Part shown: piece by piece, positions 51,497 to 60,834 of the stretch | Layout of the letters: each line of letters opens with the position of its first letter | Numbering within the stretch: the first letter of the stretch is position 1 | Source of the DNA: Spirochaetales bacterium | GTDB lineage: Bacteria; Spirochaetota; Leptospiria; Leptospirales; Leptonemataceae | Direction: 5' to 3' | Assembly: GCA_015075425.1 (NCBI GenBank) | Contig: JABTUL010000001.1 | Coordinates: 682,001-746,000 of the forward strand | DNA length: 64,000 bases | Program-made: the position numbers and the translations under genes | The notes under the pieces: generated by a model | The model's database searches: none | Told to the model about the DNA's origin: nothing | The model's input: the letters and a program-made list of their open reading frames with translations, nothing else

Positions 51497-52231
51497 TCAT
51501 TCCCAGACGTCTGCCTGTTCATAGCCCGGGTAGGCGAATTCCTTGATGTCGCTGAGCACCAGGAAATTGTCAAGCATGATCGCAAAATCTGAAGCCTCCG
51601 CCAATGGGTGTGATTCAATCAGGAAGCCGGTAAAATAATGGGCGTAACGATTGTCGGCGCGCTGGCTTCTGTGGTAGAGTTCGACGGGCAGGGCCACATC
51701 ATGCCGTTTCCAGCCATGGTAGTTCAGGTAGGTGACCGGCACCCGGACCTCACGGCCGCGTACGCTGCGGAAAACCAGGGAAAAGCCATGCCTTGAACCT
51801 GAGCTATGGATCCACAAAGAGGCCCGGATAAGCTGACCGTCGATGCGCACCGGCCGCTCCGGTCGCAGGTGGTAGTGCTGACGACCGGGAAGTTCAAAGG
51901 AAGTATGCAGAAAGAGCGACTTTTCAAAACCCACTTCTCCGCTGGCCCAGCCGGAAACCATATCCATTTCGAGGCGGTAGGCCTTATCGTCAGGCTTTCT
52001 ATAAAGGAAACGAACATCTTCCAGAGCGGCGGTGGCTGCGCGACTGCGGTAGGGAATGGCTCCTTCGAACATATCGACGACGGCCAGATTGTAGTTGGTG
52101 GGCTTGAGAGCCAGAAGGGCATCCCAGCGCTTGATCTGGCCTTCCGGATCTGCGGGGTAGGTCACCTCAGAAGCCTGGCTTTCCTGGCAGGCGGAAAGAA
52201 CCAGAATTAGCAGCAAAGAGAGCAGGCGCAC
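51497..52231 (-). CDS. FlaA-like lipoprotein
   Basis: 244 residues with signal RLLSLLLILVLSAC-Q (lipobox). The mature region resembles the spirochaete flagellar filament outer-layer protein FlaA: FELPGRQHYHLRPERPVRIDGQLIRASLWIHSSGSRHGFSLVFRSVRGREVRVPVTYLNYHGWKRHDVALP, then TGFLIESHPLAEASDFAIMLDNFLVLSD, which parallels the FlaA carbohydrate-module-like core (GWK...P, then a final strand with DNxxVLxD). FlaA itself is secreted into the periplasm and is not lipidated, so this is probably a paralogue. It is paired with a SET-domain gene. Confidence 0.72.
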   Translation of the reverse strand: MRLLSLLLILVLSACQESQASEVTYPADPEGQIKRWDALLALKPTNYNLAVVDMFEGAIPYRSRAATAALEDVRFLYRKPDDKAYRLEMDMVSGWASGEVGFEKSLFLHTSFELPGRQHYHLRPERPVRIDGQLIRASLWIHSSGSRHGFSLVFRSVRGREVRVPVTYLNYHGWKRHDVALPVELYHRSQRADNRYAHYFTGFLIESHPLAEASDFAIMLDNFLVLSDIKEFAYPGYEQADVWE

Positions 52232-52291
52232 ATTCTTAGATACGACCGGTTTATTGATTTCCTTTACGCCACTTCACTGGATCAAGACCAC

Positions 52292-53011
52292 ATGTCCTCC
52301 TCCCTTGCCCGCTTTCTGTGTTTTTTTCTCATTCCGGGGCTCCTTTTTCCCGCAACTCTGGAGTTGCAGGATGGCCAGAGGGCCCGTGTTGAAATGGTGG
52401 AGGATCGTACTGACAGTTTGATCGTACGTCAGGACGGGAAGCTCTTCCGCATTCCTATGGAAGACATCCGTGATTTTCAACTCGCCGATCTACCCGATAG
52501 CACGGCCCGCCTGCCCGACCGATACGAACATCGAGACACAGGAGCTTACCGCGAGGGCCGGATTGGTGGCTTTCTTTTTGGTGGTGCCAACGCGGGTCCG
52601 GCCCGGGAGACCTATCCTTATGGCCTCGGCGGGGGCCTGTTCCTCGAGCCGCACTTTGCCCGTTTTTCCTTCTGGGGCTTTGGCTTTCAGGGCAGTGCCT
52701 ATGTTCTGCCCGGGGAGCGCAGCCGTATCAATGCCGGTTCGTTATTTCTCTACAGTTACTTTGATATAAAATTTTCTAAACTGGCCTATTTTTACGCGGA
52801 TCTGGGCGCCGGCGGTACCTATTTGCAATGGCTGCCGGCTGATGGCCGTCGCTGGGTTCCGGCGGCCACCATGGCTCTGGGCTGGCAGGGGCTTTCCACA
52901 GATACCATTCGACTGCGCTTCAACCTGCGGGCTTACTATGCGGACAAGACCGACTTTTCACGGCCGGTGATCCCGGTTGGTCTGGAAATAGCCTTGATGG
53001 CTCTGTACTGA
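52292..53011 (+). CDS. Exported beta-rich protein, possible small outer-membrane barrel
   Basis: 239 residues. Signal peptide (SSLARFLCFFLIPGLLFPA), then a short SH3-like module LELQDGQRARVEMVEDRTDSLIVRQDGKLFRIPMEDIRDFQ, then alternating aromatic/Gly strands such as GFLFGGANAGPARE, YGLGGGLFLEPHFARFSFWGFGFQGSAYV and LYSYFDIKFSKLAYFYADLGAGG. Such patterns fit an eight-strand outer-membrane barrel; the end IPVGLEIALMALY gives an aromatic last residue as barrels often do. No family recognised. Confidence 0.63.
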   Translation: MSSSLARFLCFFLIPGLLFPATLELQDGQRARVEMVEDRTDSLIVRQDGKLFRIPMEDIRDFQLADLPDSTARLPDRYEHRDTGAYREGRIGGFLFGGANAGPARETYPYGLGGGLFLEPHFARFSFWGFGFQGSAYVLPGERSRINAGSLFLYSYFDIKFSKLAYFYADLGAGGTYLQWLPADGRRWVPAATMALGWQGLSTDTIRLRFNLRAYYADKTDFSRPVIPVGLEIALMALY

Positions 53012-53062
53012 AAAAAGGGTCGTATCAGGGATCCGGTACTGCTGTTTCCGCGTAAAAAAAAA

Positions 53063-53087
53063 GCGCCCCACTAACGGGACGCTTTTT
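53063..53087. terminator. Bidirectional intrinsic terminator
   Basis: GCGCCCC (53063-53069) pairs with GGGACGC (53076-53082) with one G-U or mismatch, followed by TTTTTCTT on the plus strand and by a long T-run (complement of AAAAAAAAA at 53054-53062) on the minus strand. It lies between convergent genes and serves both. Confidence 0.85.
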
Positions 53088-53111
53088 CTTAAGCGGATTT
53101 TCCGGTCCGGA

Positions 53112-54785
53112 TCAATTGGGCTTGGGAACGATGACTCTTGACTGCTTCAGGTCTGCTTTATTGAAAACCTGAATGGTTGTGTCTTTGTTGGCGGCCGTTC
53201 CCTTCCCGGTAACGTAGATCTTTTCCTGAAAGAATGTGATCTTGGAATCTTCGCTAATGGGTGCGCTGGATTTGGCTTCGAGTGCCAGAGCCGGCGTGTG
53301 ACGGGCCAGGTAGTAGCTGCCGTTTTCCTGAATGATGCTGTAAATCTTGCCATCGCGAAAATCCAGAGATGAGCGCCAGAAGATTTTTTCAGCCGACTGG
53401 GCTTTGACAGAGAGGTCCTTGGGATCGAGAAGTACCAGATTATGGTCTGTGTCATTGTGTGCAGAACCTTTGTAGCCTGACACAACGATGCCGCCATCAG
53501 TTACCAGGAAATCACGGCCGCAGATGTTGCTGAAGGGACCACGGAAGAGTGCATCGTCTTTGGCCGCATCCACCCACCACAGCTCATTCTGGTAGTGGCC
53601 GCCCTGGATGTAGCGGACCACTCGCAGGAAGAGGATTTTATCGCCCATGACGTTTTCTGATTTCTCTTCTTTTTCCTTCTTTTCCTTCTCCAGCTCTTCC
53701 TTCTCTTTTTTCATGGCAGCCAGTTCAGCTTCTTTTTCTTTGTCCAGGTCACGCCCTTCTTCTTTGGCGATTTCCTTTTTGGCTTCCGCTACTTCTTTTT
53801 GCTCGGATTTGATGGCCTCTTCTTTTTTGGCCGCTTCTTTGCTGGCTGCAGCTACCTCTTGTTCTTTTTTCTGCAGTTCTTCTTCTTTTTTCTCAGCCTT
53901 GGCGATTTCTTCTTTGTTGGCTTCCGGATCTTTGCGCAGCTCCTGCAGCTTTTTGCCTGTATCAGCCAGTTCCTTTTTTACTTCCCCGGATTCTTTTTTG
54001 AGGGTTTCCTGTTCTTTTTTTACAACGGCTGCTTCTTTTTTCAGTTCCTCGCCTTTCTTTTCCAGAAGTTTCTTGTCTTCTGTGCGCCGACGATCTTCAA
54101 TTTCTTGCATTTTTTTAAGTTCAGCCGGATCGATGGGTCCGGAGTTTTTGCGCAGTTCTTTATTTTCAATGTCTTTGCGGCCTGGCCGGACAATGCTTTT
54201 GCGTAGCGGCAAAAGGAGCTGGGTGCGGCCGGCCCAGTTCTGGTAAGAGCGGTCGATACCCACTTTTTGCGGAGATACAGCGGCCATCACGGCCGGGGAG
54301 TATTTCTCTTTGAGTTTTTCTGCTTCGCCGCGATTGCGGGCATTGTAATAGAGAACAAATTGCGAGAGGGTATCCGCATCCGCTTCATTGTACTGAAAAG
54401 CTTCTTGTAGATAACCTTTCAGAACTCTCTGCAATACGTTGATGTGTCCAAAGGCATTGTTGACGTCGACCACGTCCGCACCAAAGCCCGCCTGCTGTTC
54501 ATCAAAGATGCGCTGAATGTCCACCCGGTTCTTGCTGGCTTTGTTCTTTTCAATGGTTTCACGCGCCAGGTCCCGGCCGAGTGCACCGTCCCCGGCCCTG
54601 GCCGCTTCACTGGCCCGTGCATTGGTCCGATTGATGAATCGAACCCGGGGCACCTTTACTTCTTCTTCTGAAAGGGCGGGTCTATTTCCGGTAGTTCTTC
54701 CTGCCGGAGTCAGGCGTGTTTCCTCCTGAGCCCAGAGCAGGGCGGGCAGAAGGGCAAGGGATAAGGCCAGATGTCTCATATACAT
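53112..54785 (-). CDS. P83/100-family protein
   Basis: 557 residues. Signal peptide (MRHLALSLALLPALLWAQ), an N-terminal globular region (residues about 50-210), a very long Lys/Glu coiled coil (about residues 215-380, with repeated KKEEELQKKEQE-like heptads) and a C-terminal beta-rich domain with WRSSLDFRDGKIYSIIQENG and KITFFQEKIYVTGKG. This three-part layout is that of the Borrelia p83/100 antigen family, which also occurs in other spirochaetes. It is probably periplasmic or surface-associated; function unknown. The terminator beyond its stop is shared with the convergent gene. Confidence 0.87.
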   Translation of the reverse strand: MYMRHLALSLALLPALLWAQEETRLTPAGRTTGNRPALSEEEVKVPRVRFINRTNARASEAARAGDGALGRDLARETIEKNKASKNRVDIQRIFDEQQAGFGADVVDVNNAFGHINVLQRVLKGYLQEAFQYNEADADTLSQFVLYYNARNRGEAEKLKEKYSPAVMAAVSPQKVGIDRSYQNWAGRTQLLLPLRKSIVRPGRKDIENKELRKNSGPIDPAELKKMQEIEDRRRTEDKKLLEKKGEELKKEAAVVKKEQETLKKESGEVKKELADTGKKLQELRKDPEANKEEIAKAEKKEEELQKKEQEVAAASKEAAKKEEAIKSEQKEVAEAKKEIAKEEGRDLDKEKEAELAAMKKEKEELEKEKKEKEEKSENVMGDKILFLRVVRYIQGGHYQNELWWVDAAKDDALFRGPFSNICGRDFLVTDGGIVVSGYKGSAHNDTDHNLVLLDPKDLSVKAQSAEKIFWRSSLDFRDGKIYSIIQENGSYYLARHTPALALEAKSSAPISEDSKITFFQEKIYVTGKGTAANKDTTIQVFNKADLKQSRVIVPKPN

Positions 54786-54849
54786 TTCCTCAGTAAGCTT
54801 GGGCTGACAATAGTTGTATTATCGGATGAGGTGGGCCACTAATTTTTGA

Positions 54850-57800
54850 ATGCAGCGCTTTTTTTTGGAAAAAGCTTTCCATCTGGTTCAAGTCATTTGC
54901 TTCTCAGTCCACTCCGCTGAAATATTCTGCCATTTCCCCATGAAAACGGGCACCAGAGGGCAGGTTTACCAGCTACCGGTGGGCGCTGAAGCCTGCTTTT
55001 TATCCCGGCAGATAGGATCAGAGGGGGAAGGGGCGCTGCTTCTCATCGCTCCTGACGCTGTGCGGGTGCTGGAACTGGAGCGGGAGTTTCATTTTTTTGC
55101 TCCGGATCTGTCCCTGGCCATACTTCCTGGTCGCGGCATCATCCCCTACGAACCGATTCGGATGGACTCTTTTGTGGCCGCGCAAAGGATGCAGGCTTTT
55201 TCCAGGCTGACCTCGGGGAACCTGGATATTCTGCTGGTTACACCGGAAGCATGGCTTGGAAGAATTCCGGATCCGACACGCTGGCCCGGCCTTGATCTCT
55301 CTGTGGGCAATTTCTATGCCCGTGACGCATTGCTTTCATCTCTTGTAGAGCTCGGTTACAGCAGGGTAGATCTGGTCGAGACGGTGGGGCAGTTCTCCGT
55401 TAAGGGCTCGGTGCTGGATCTTTTTGCGGCGCAAGTAGAACAACCACTCCGACTCGATTTTCTGGACGATGAACTGGAAAGTATCCATACCTTTGATCTC
55501 GAATCCCAGAGGCGCCGGCAGGAGCGCACTTCTGTGGCAATCGGACCCGTGCAGGAATTTGTTCTTAAAGAAAAGGAGCGACTGCGCTTCCGGAAGGAAT
55601 GTCTTTCGCGCGGATGGCCCGCTGACAATGAAGCTCTGTCGACTTTTTTGCCTCTGGGTTTTCCTTTGATCACAAAAGCCCTGACCCTGCCCGATCTTCC
55701 CGGTATTAAAGGTTTCTGTGTGGTGGAGTGGGAACGAACACGTGAGCGGTTTGCTGCGCTGCTCACGGAAATCCAGGCCTTGCATGAACGCAGTGCCACG
55801 GGTTTGCCACCCGCCCGGCTTTTCTTCAGCGAAGCTCTGGACTGGCTGGAAGATAAGGCCGACAGGTTCAGTGCCTTAACCGGAAGTCCCAGTGGATTTC
55901 AACCGGCAACTGCCTTCAACGGACGCATCCCCCAGGTACGCGCCGCTCTTGCGGAACTGGTTGGGCAGGGAGCCCGGATTGTGGTGACATCTCCCCACGA
56001 GGCCCAGCAGAAGCGGATCGCCAGTTTCTTACAGACGGAAGGAAATCCCGTGCATTTTCTTTCGCAGTACAGAGAGCTAAATGACCATCCAGACGCAGCG
56101 CTTTACGTAGCTCTGGCATTTCAAAAACAGGGTTTTTCTTTCCCGGAGGAGCAGCTCTATTTCTGGACAGACAACGAAATCTTTGGCCGCAGCGCCCGCA
56201 CAGCCCGCTTTAAGAGTGAATTTTCCAGTGCCCTATCATCCTTCATCGATCTAAAAGAAAACGACTTTGTAGTACATATTAAGCACGGTGTGGGTAAATT
56301 TCTGCGTCTGGAGCGCGTTACCGCAGATCAAAAGGAACGTGATTTTCTGGTGCTCGAATATGCAGGCGGTGACATTCTCTATGTTCCCTTGGACCAGATC
56401 TCTCTCGTGCAGCGTTATGTGGCCCCGGTTCAGGAGCCGCGTCTTGATTCGCTGGGAAAAGCATCGTTTCAGAAAGTGCGGGAGAGAGTTGCCCGCCGGG
56501 TAGAGGAGCTGGCCGGTACACTCATAGAAATCTATGCCGCGCGCATGGCCCGCAAAGGCTATGCCTACCCGGCAGATTCACCTTTCCAGATGGAATTTGA
56601 GGCCGATTTTGCCTTCGAGGAAACACCCGATCAGATCACGGCCATAGCCGCCATCAAAGGAGACATGGAATCGGAACGGCCCATGGATCGTCTGGTTTGC
56701 GGTGATGTGGGCTACGGCAAAACGGAAGTGGCCATGCGGGCCATGTTCAAAGCGGTGATGGCCGGCAAGCAGGTAGTGTTTATCGCTCCCACCACAATTC
56801 TGGTGTTACAGCATTTTCGCACCATGCTTGAGCGGTTCAAGAATTTTCCCGTAACCATCGAGCAAATCTCGCGCTTTAAGACGGCCGGGGAAATCCGGGC
56901 GGTACGCCAGGGCCTGAAAGAGGGCCAGGTGGATATTGTCGTGGGTACGCACGCCCTGCTCAATCGCTATGTTCGTTATAAAAATTTAGGTTTATTGATC
57001 ATTGATGAAGAACAAAGATTCGGTGTAGCTCATAAAGAAGAGATCAAACGCCTGAAGAATACGGTAGATGTCTTAACTTTGAGCGCCACGCCCATTCCCC
57101 GTACCCTGCACATGTCTCTTGTAGGTATTCGGGACCTTTCCATAATCCAGACACCGCCGCGCAATCGTTTGCCCATCCAGACACATGTGGTCGAAGATCG
57201 CGATGAACTGATTCGTGATGCCATACTTCATGAGATGGATCGCCAGGGGCAGGTTTTTTTCCTGCACAATCGTATCGATTCTCTGCCGCTGGTGGAAGCC
57301 CGTTTGCAGGCCCTGTTGCCACAAGCCAGGCTGGCCGTGCTTCACGGCCAGTTGAGTGAAGAAACGATAGAAGACACGATACTTGATTTTATGGAGAAGC
57401 GCTACGATGTTTTGATTACGACGACGATTATCGAAAGCGGCATTGACATGCCGGCCGTAAACACTCTGATTGTCGATCAGGCACACACCTTTGGCCTGGC
57501 TCAGCTCTACCAGATTCGTGGCCGGGTGGGCCGATCTGACCGTCAGGCTCATGCTTATATGCTCATCCCGCCGGACCGCTCTCTGACAGAGGTGGCCCAA
57601 AAACGGCTGAGTACAATTCAGGAATACCAGGAGCTGGGCAGTGGATTCAAGGTGGCCATGCGCGATCTGGAAATTCGCGGTGCCGGAAACATTATCGGTC
57701 AGGAGCAATCCGGCGATATCATGGAAGTTGGTTTTGAGCTTTATGTCAAGCTTCTCGAGGAAGCAGTCAAGCGCCAGCAGGGACAGAACATTGTAGAAGA

Positions 57801-58227
57801 AGTGCGCTGCGCCATCAATCTCAAAACCGATTTCTATTTGCCTGAAGACTACATACGGGATACGCGCCAGCGCATCGAATTTTACAAACGGTTTGAGGCA
57901 GCCCAGAATGAGGAAGAAGTGGATGCGGTGTACGCCGCTATGGTGGATCGCTTTGGTGCCGCCGATGAACGGGCCATGACTTTTGTGCGTCTGGAACGCA
58001 TTCGCGCGCTGGCCGGTCAGGCCGGGTTCGCATCGGTGTATCAGGAAACGAGCGGGCACATCCGGCTTAAGTCCGGAACTTCCTTCCGTGTGGCTGCAGA
58101 GCGACTCATCAGTGCACTGCAAACCTTTAGCGACCTTAAACTAAAACCGGGAATGCGCGATACTCTGTTTTTTCAAAGCGAAGATCTGGACACATTCATT
58201 ATGATGCTGCGCTATCTTTGCCAATGA
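54850..58227 (+). CDS. mfd: Transcription-repair coupling factor
   Basis: 1125 residues. Mfd removes RNA polymerase stalled at lesions and recruits UvrA. The UvrB-like N-terminal part spans about residues 30-330 (LPGRGIIPYEPIRMD, VEQPLRLDFLDDELESIHTFD). The polymerase-interaction (CarD-like) domain is around residues 470-545 (ENDFVVHIKHGVGKFLRLERV). The motor follows: CGDVGYGKTEVAMRA (Walker A, about residue 617), LLIIDEEQRFGV (about 716), LSATPIPRTLHMSLVGIRD, TTIIESGIDMPAVNTLIV and QLYQIRGRVGRSDRQ. A TRG/RID C-terminus follows. The first 30 residues are atypical, so translation might begin at ATG 54940 (KTGTRGQVYQLP). The 3' end overlaps the convergent acyltransferase gene by 29 bp. Confidence 0.95.
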   Translation: MQRFFLEKAFHLVQVICFSVHSAEIFCHFPMKTGTRGQVYQLPVGAEACFLSRQIGSEGEGALLLIAPDAVRVLELEREFHFFAPDLSLAILPGRGIIPYEPIRMDSFVAAQRMQAFSRLTSGNLDILLVTPEAWLGRIPDPTRWPGLDLSVGNFYARDALLSSLVELGYSRVDLVETVGQFSVKGSVLDLFAAQVEQPLRLDFLDDELESIHTFDLESQRRRQERTSVAIGPVQEFVLKEKERLRFRKECLSRGWPADNEALSTFLPLGFPLITKALTLPDLPGIKGFCVVEWERTRERFAALLTEIQALHERSATGLPPARLFFSEALDWLEDKADRFSALTGSPSGFQPATAFNGRIPQVRAALAELVGQGARIVVTSPHEAQQKRIASFLQTEGNPVHFLSQYRELNDHPDAALYVALAFQKQGFSFPEEQLYFWTDNEIFGRSARTARFKSEFSSALSSFIDLKENDFVVHIKHGVGKFLRLERVTADQKERDFLVLEYAGGDILYVPLDQISLVQRYVAPVQEPRLDSLGKASFQKVRERVARRVEELAGTLIEIYAARMARKGYAYPADSPFQMEFEADFAFEETPDQITAIAAIKGDMESERPMDRLVCGDVGYGKTEVAMRAMFKAVMAGKQVVFIAPTTILVLQHFRTMLERFKNFPVTIEQISRFKTAGEIRAVRQGLKEGQVDIVVGTHALLNRYVRYKNLGLLIIDEEQRFGVAHKEEIKRLKNTVDVLTLSATPIPRTLHMSLVGIRDLSIIQTPPRNRLPIQTHVVEDRDELIRDAILHEMDRQGQVFFLHNRIDSLPLVEARLQALLPQARLAVLHGQLSEETIEDTILDFMEKRYDVLITTTIIESGIDMPAVNTLIVDQAHTFGLAQLYQIRGRVGRSDRQAHAYMLIPPDRSLTEVAQKRLSTIQEYQELGSGFKVAMRDLEIRGAGNIIGQEQSGDIMEVGFELYVKLLEEAVKRQQGQNIVEEVRCAINLKTDFYLPEDYIRDTRQRIEFYKRFEAAQNEEEVDAVYAAMVDRFGAADERAMTFVRLERIRALAGQAGFASVYQETSGHIRLKSGTSFRVAAERLISALQTFSDLKLKPGMRDTLFFQSEDLDTFIMMLRYLCQ

Positions 58228-58981
58228 TTTCATTGGCCCGGAAGTGCAGTTGATCCAATCGTTCCTCCATCATGAGCGCGGCTTTATCCAGTTCATCTTC
58301 TTTGTAGAGAAAAGGGTCGATAGGCTCTCCAATCACCATGGCCACTCGCGAGAAGGGTAGAGGTAAAGAGAAATCATCCCAGTTGGGTCCGGTAACGTAG
58401 CGTGAGAAGGAGAAGCCCACCGGCAGAACAACGCTTTCCGATTTACGGGCCATGTAGATGACGCCGGGTTTGGCTTTGTAAATGGGGCCATGCGGTCCAT
58501 CCGGTGCAACCAGCGCGGGGGAACCGGCTTTAATCATTTTAATAAAATTAACGATGCCCGCTGATTGTTTGCCAAGGGATGCGTCCAGGACTTCAAATCC
58601 CAGAGAGCGTATGGTTTTGAGCCCGATTTCCCGAAAAAAATGGGTCCAGCTTGATTCGTACTCTTCCGTCCGTGGATGATCCGAATACACCACCAGTCCC
58701 CGCGAATGCAGGCAGAAGATAGCGGCATCCACAAAAGTATGCCAGACGGCTGCTACGTAATTTCGCGATCGGGCTTCGAGGATCCGCAGGTGATCATCCC
58801 CTTCGATTTCAAACTCAAGTGTTGCCTGATAGATAGACAGCAACAGCGAGGAAAGCCCGGAGAGACCGCTGGTACTGGCCCGGTAAAAGGAACGACGCAA
58901 GGGATGAGCAGGCAGTCCCACAATCGGCAGGAAGATGAGGTTGTCCTCTTTCTGCAAGTTTTTCCCCGCATTCAGACTCAT
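58199..58981 (-). CDS. DUF374-type lysophospholipid acyltransferase
   Basis: 260 residues. AAVWHTFVDAAIFCLHSRGLVVYSDHPR gives the acyltransferase opening (here WHT, with the catalytic His), and SPALVAPDGPHGPIYKAKPGVIYMARKSESVVLPVGFSF carries the APDGPxGP and substrate-facing segments of the DUF374/LPLAT group. Members attach acyl chains to lipid A or lysophospholipid at the inner membrane. The 3' end overlaps mfd by 29 bp. It is divergent from the permease gene. Confidence 0.84.
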   Translation of the reverse strand: MSLNAGKNLQKEDNLIFLPIVGLPAHPLRRSFYRASTSGLSGLSSLLLSIYQATLEFEIEGDDHLRILEARSRNYVAAVWHTFVDAAIFCLHSRGLVVYSDHPRTEEYESSWTHFFREIGLKTIRSLGFEVLDASLGKQSAGIVNFIKMIKAGSPALVAPDGPHGPIYKAKPGVIYMARKSESVVLPVGFSFSRYVTGPNWDDFSLPLPFSRVAMVIGEPIDPFLYKEDELDKAALMMEERLDQLHFRANEIIGKDSAAS

Positions 58982-59046
58982 TTTTCTAAGGTGTCCCCGT
59001 CCTTTTTTTGCATGACAGCATGCAGCACGCTAATGCTATAAGACCC

Positions 59047-60774
59047 ATGCAATACCGATGGGCCACCTCCGGCGATCTCAACGCCTTCTTTGCGCTGTTT
59101 CTCGATAATATTGTCAACCTGGTGCTTCTGGCATCTTTTATGATCAATATCTTTGGTTTCCCGGAAAATGTTATTTATACTTACATGATTCCTGGAACGG
59201 CGCTGGGTGTTATGTTTGGTGATCTGGTCTATACCTGGCTTGCTTTCCGTCTGGCAAAACGCGAGGGGCGGCAGGTTACAGCCATGCCTTTGGGGCTTGA
59301 CACTCCATCGACTATCGGTATGGTTTTTGCCGTCCTCGGGCCGGCCTTCCTCTATTTCAAATTTACAAAAGGGATGGATGAGCAAACGGCTGCTATGCTG
59401 ACCTGGAAAGTGGGTATGGCAACCATGATCTGGATGTCTGTAGTCAAAACGGTAACCAGCTTCTTTGGTGAAACCATCCAGCGTATCGTACCCACAGCCG
59501 GTCTTCTGGGTTCCCTGGCCGGGATAGGTCTGGTGTGGCTGGCAGCGGACTCTTTGATTCATATCTACGAGATTCCTTTTGTCGGGCTGATTTCTCTAAT
59601 TATAATTATTTTTACTTTAATGGCTCATTTTCAGTTCCCTCTGAAATTGCCCGGTGCCGCTGCCGCCGTTGTCCTGGGTTCGCTCATCTACTATGGACTG
59701 TTGTATGCCGGGTTTCTGGATCCTGTGCGCTACCGGATGCCGGAGTTTAAGGGTCTTTCTCTTCTTCTGCCGCTGCCTACCATGGCGGCCTTTGATGAAC
59801 TTTTTGGCGAAGCGCTGGCTTTTTTGCCGGTGGCCATTCCCTTTGGGTTACTCACCATCGTTGGTGGAATCAATGTAACGGAAGGAGCTCGCCTGGTGGG
59901 CGATCGTTACAAAACACGATCTATTTTGCTTACAGAGGCAGCGGCCACATTTCTTGCCGGTCTTTGTGGCGGCGTGTCACAATCCACTCCCTATATTGGT
60001 CATTCGGCTTATAAAAAGATGGGAGCCCGGGCCGCCTATACGCTTTTCACCGGCCTTGCCGTAGGTCTGGGCGGGATGTTTGGTCTGGTAGGTTTCATTG
60101 TCAGTTTGATCCCCAAGGCAGCTGTGGCGCCGCTACTGGTATTTGTGGGTTTTGAAATCATGACTCTCGCTTTTACCCATTCTCCGCGCAAGCATGCCAT
60201 GGCCGTGGTCTTTGCCATTGTACCCTCGATCTTAAACTATGGGTATATTAAACTGAAGTTACTTTTGCCCGGAGTGGCCATGACCGTCTCGCGGCTGACG
60301 GCGGAGATGCAGGGAGCGGTTGCGGAAGGTCATGTGGCGGCTCAGGGCTGGATCACCACGCTTGAAAGGATCATCCCCGCGACGGTTGCAGAAGAATACG
60401 TGCTGCTCGGGGCCCTGGGACAGGGGTTCATTCTCACGGCCATGATCTGGGGGGCCTGCGTGGCCTTTGTTCTGGATGGGCGCATCTGGCAGGCCGCGGT
60501 CAGTCTGGGAATCGCTGCCCTGTTCAGCTTCTTCGGGTTGATTCATTCGGTCATGCCCAATGGCGATCTGTACTGGCCCTTCCATCTGGCGGAAATTTCC
60601 GCCACCATGGTCAAAGAAACCGGCGTGGGATTGCATGAACGGGCCTTACACATCCCCTTTGAACTTACTGCGGCTTACCTGCTCATTGCTCTTTCTTTAC
60701 CGCTCATGTATTTCTTAAAACCCAGAGGTTCGGGGCAGATGGACGAGGAACCGGCCGTGGTCGTTCCGGAATAG
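59047..60774 (+). CDS. NCS2/AzgA-like permease, 12-14 membrane helices
   Basis: About 575 residues from ATG 59047 (QYRWATSGDLNAFFALF); ATG 59008 is the longest option. The body is nearly all membrane helix with the NCS2-like features DNIVNLVLLASFM, MPLGLDTPSTIGMVFAV, PTAGLLGSLAGIGLVWLA, GGINVTEGARLVGDRYKTRSILLTEAAATFLAGLCGGVSQSTPYIGHSAYKKMGARAAYTL. The last block resembles the GGxxxTTxYxExxG region of xanthine/guanine permeases, with SQSTPYIGHSAY replacing it. Purine or a related substrate is likely but not certain. A hydrophobic C-terminal third longer than usual is notable. Confidence 0.78.
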   Translation: MQYRWATSGDLNAFFALFLDNIVNLVLLASFMINIFGFPENVIYTYMIPGTALGVMFGDLVYTWLAFRLAKREGRQVTAMPLGLDTPSTIGMVFAVLGPAFLYFKFTKGMDEQTAAMLTWKVGMATMIWMSVVKTVTSFFGETIQRIVPTAGLLGSLAGIGLVWLAADSLIHIYEIPFVGLISLIIIIFTLMAHFQFPLKLPGAAAAVVLGSLIYYGLLYAGFLDPVRYRMPEFKGLSLLLPLPTMAAFDELFGEALAFLPVAIPFGLLTIVGGINVTEGARLVGDRYKTRSILLTEAAATFLAGLCGGVSQSTPYIGHSAYKKMGARAAYTLFTGLAVGLGGMFGLVGFIVSLIPKAAVAPLLVFVGFEIMTLAFTHSPRKHAMAVVFAIVPSILNYGYIKLKLLLPGVAMTVSRLTAEMQGAVAEGHVAAQGWITTLERIIPATVAEEYVLLGALGQGFILTAMIWGACVAFVLDGRIWQAAVSLGIAALFSFFGLIHSVMPNGDLYWPFHLAEISATMVKETGVGLHERALHIPFELTAAYLLIALSLPLMYFLKPRGSGQMDEEPAVVVPE

Positions 60775-60834
60775 AATTCCGGGCCATGAGTCCGGTTTGT
60801 TCGATTCCGGCCAGACCGATTTATAAAAATAGTA

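Noticed and set aside
53647-54246. Ser/Phe-rich plus-strand frames opposite the P83/100 gene
   Set aside because: They are the complement of the Lys/Glu coiled-coil codons (AAG/GAA to CTT/TTC) and carry no independent evidence.
57073-58122. 349-codon antisense frame within mfd
   Set aside because: The plus strand encodes conserved Mfd motor motifs; the antisense translation has no domain character.
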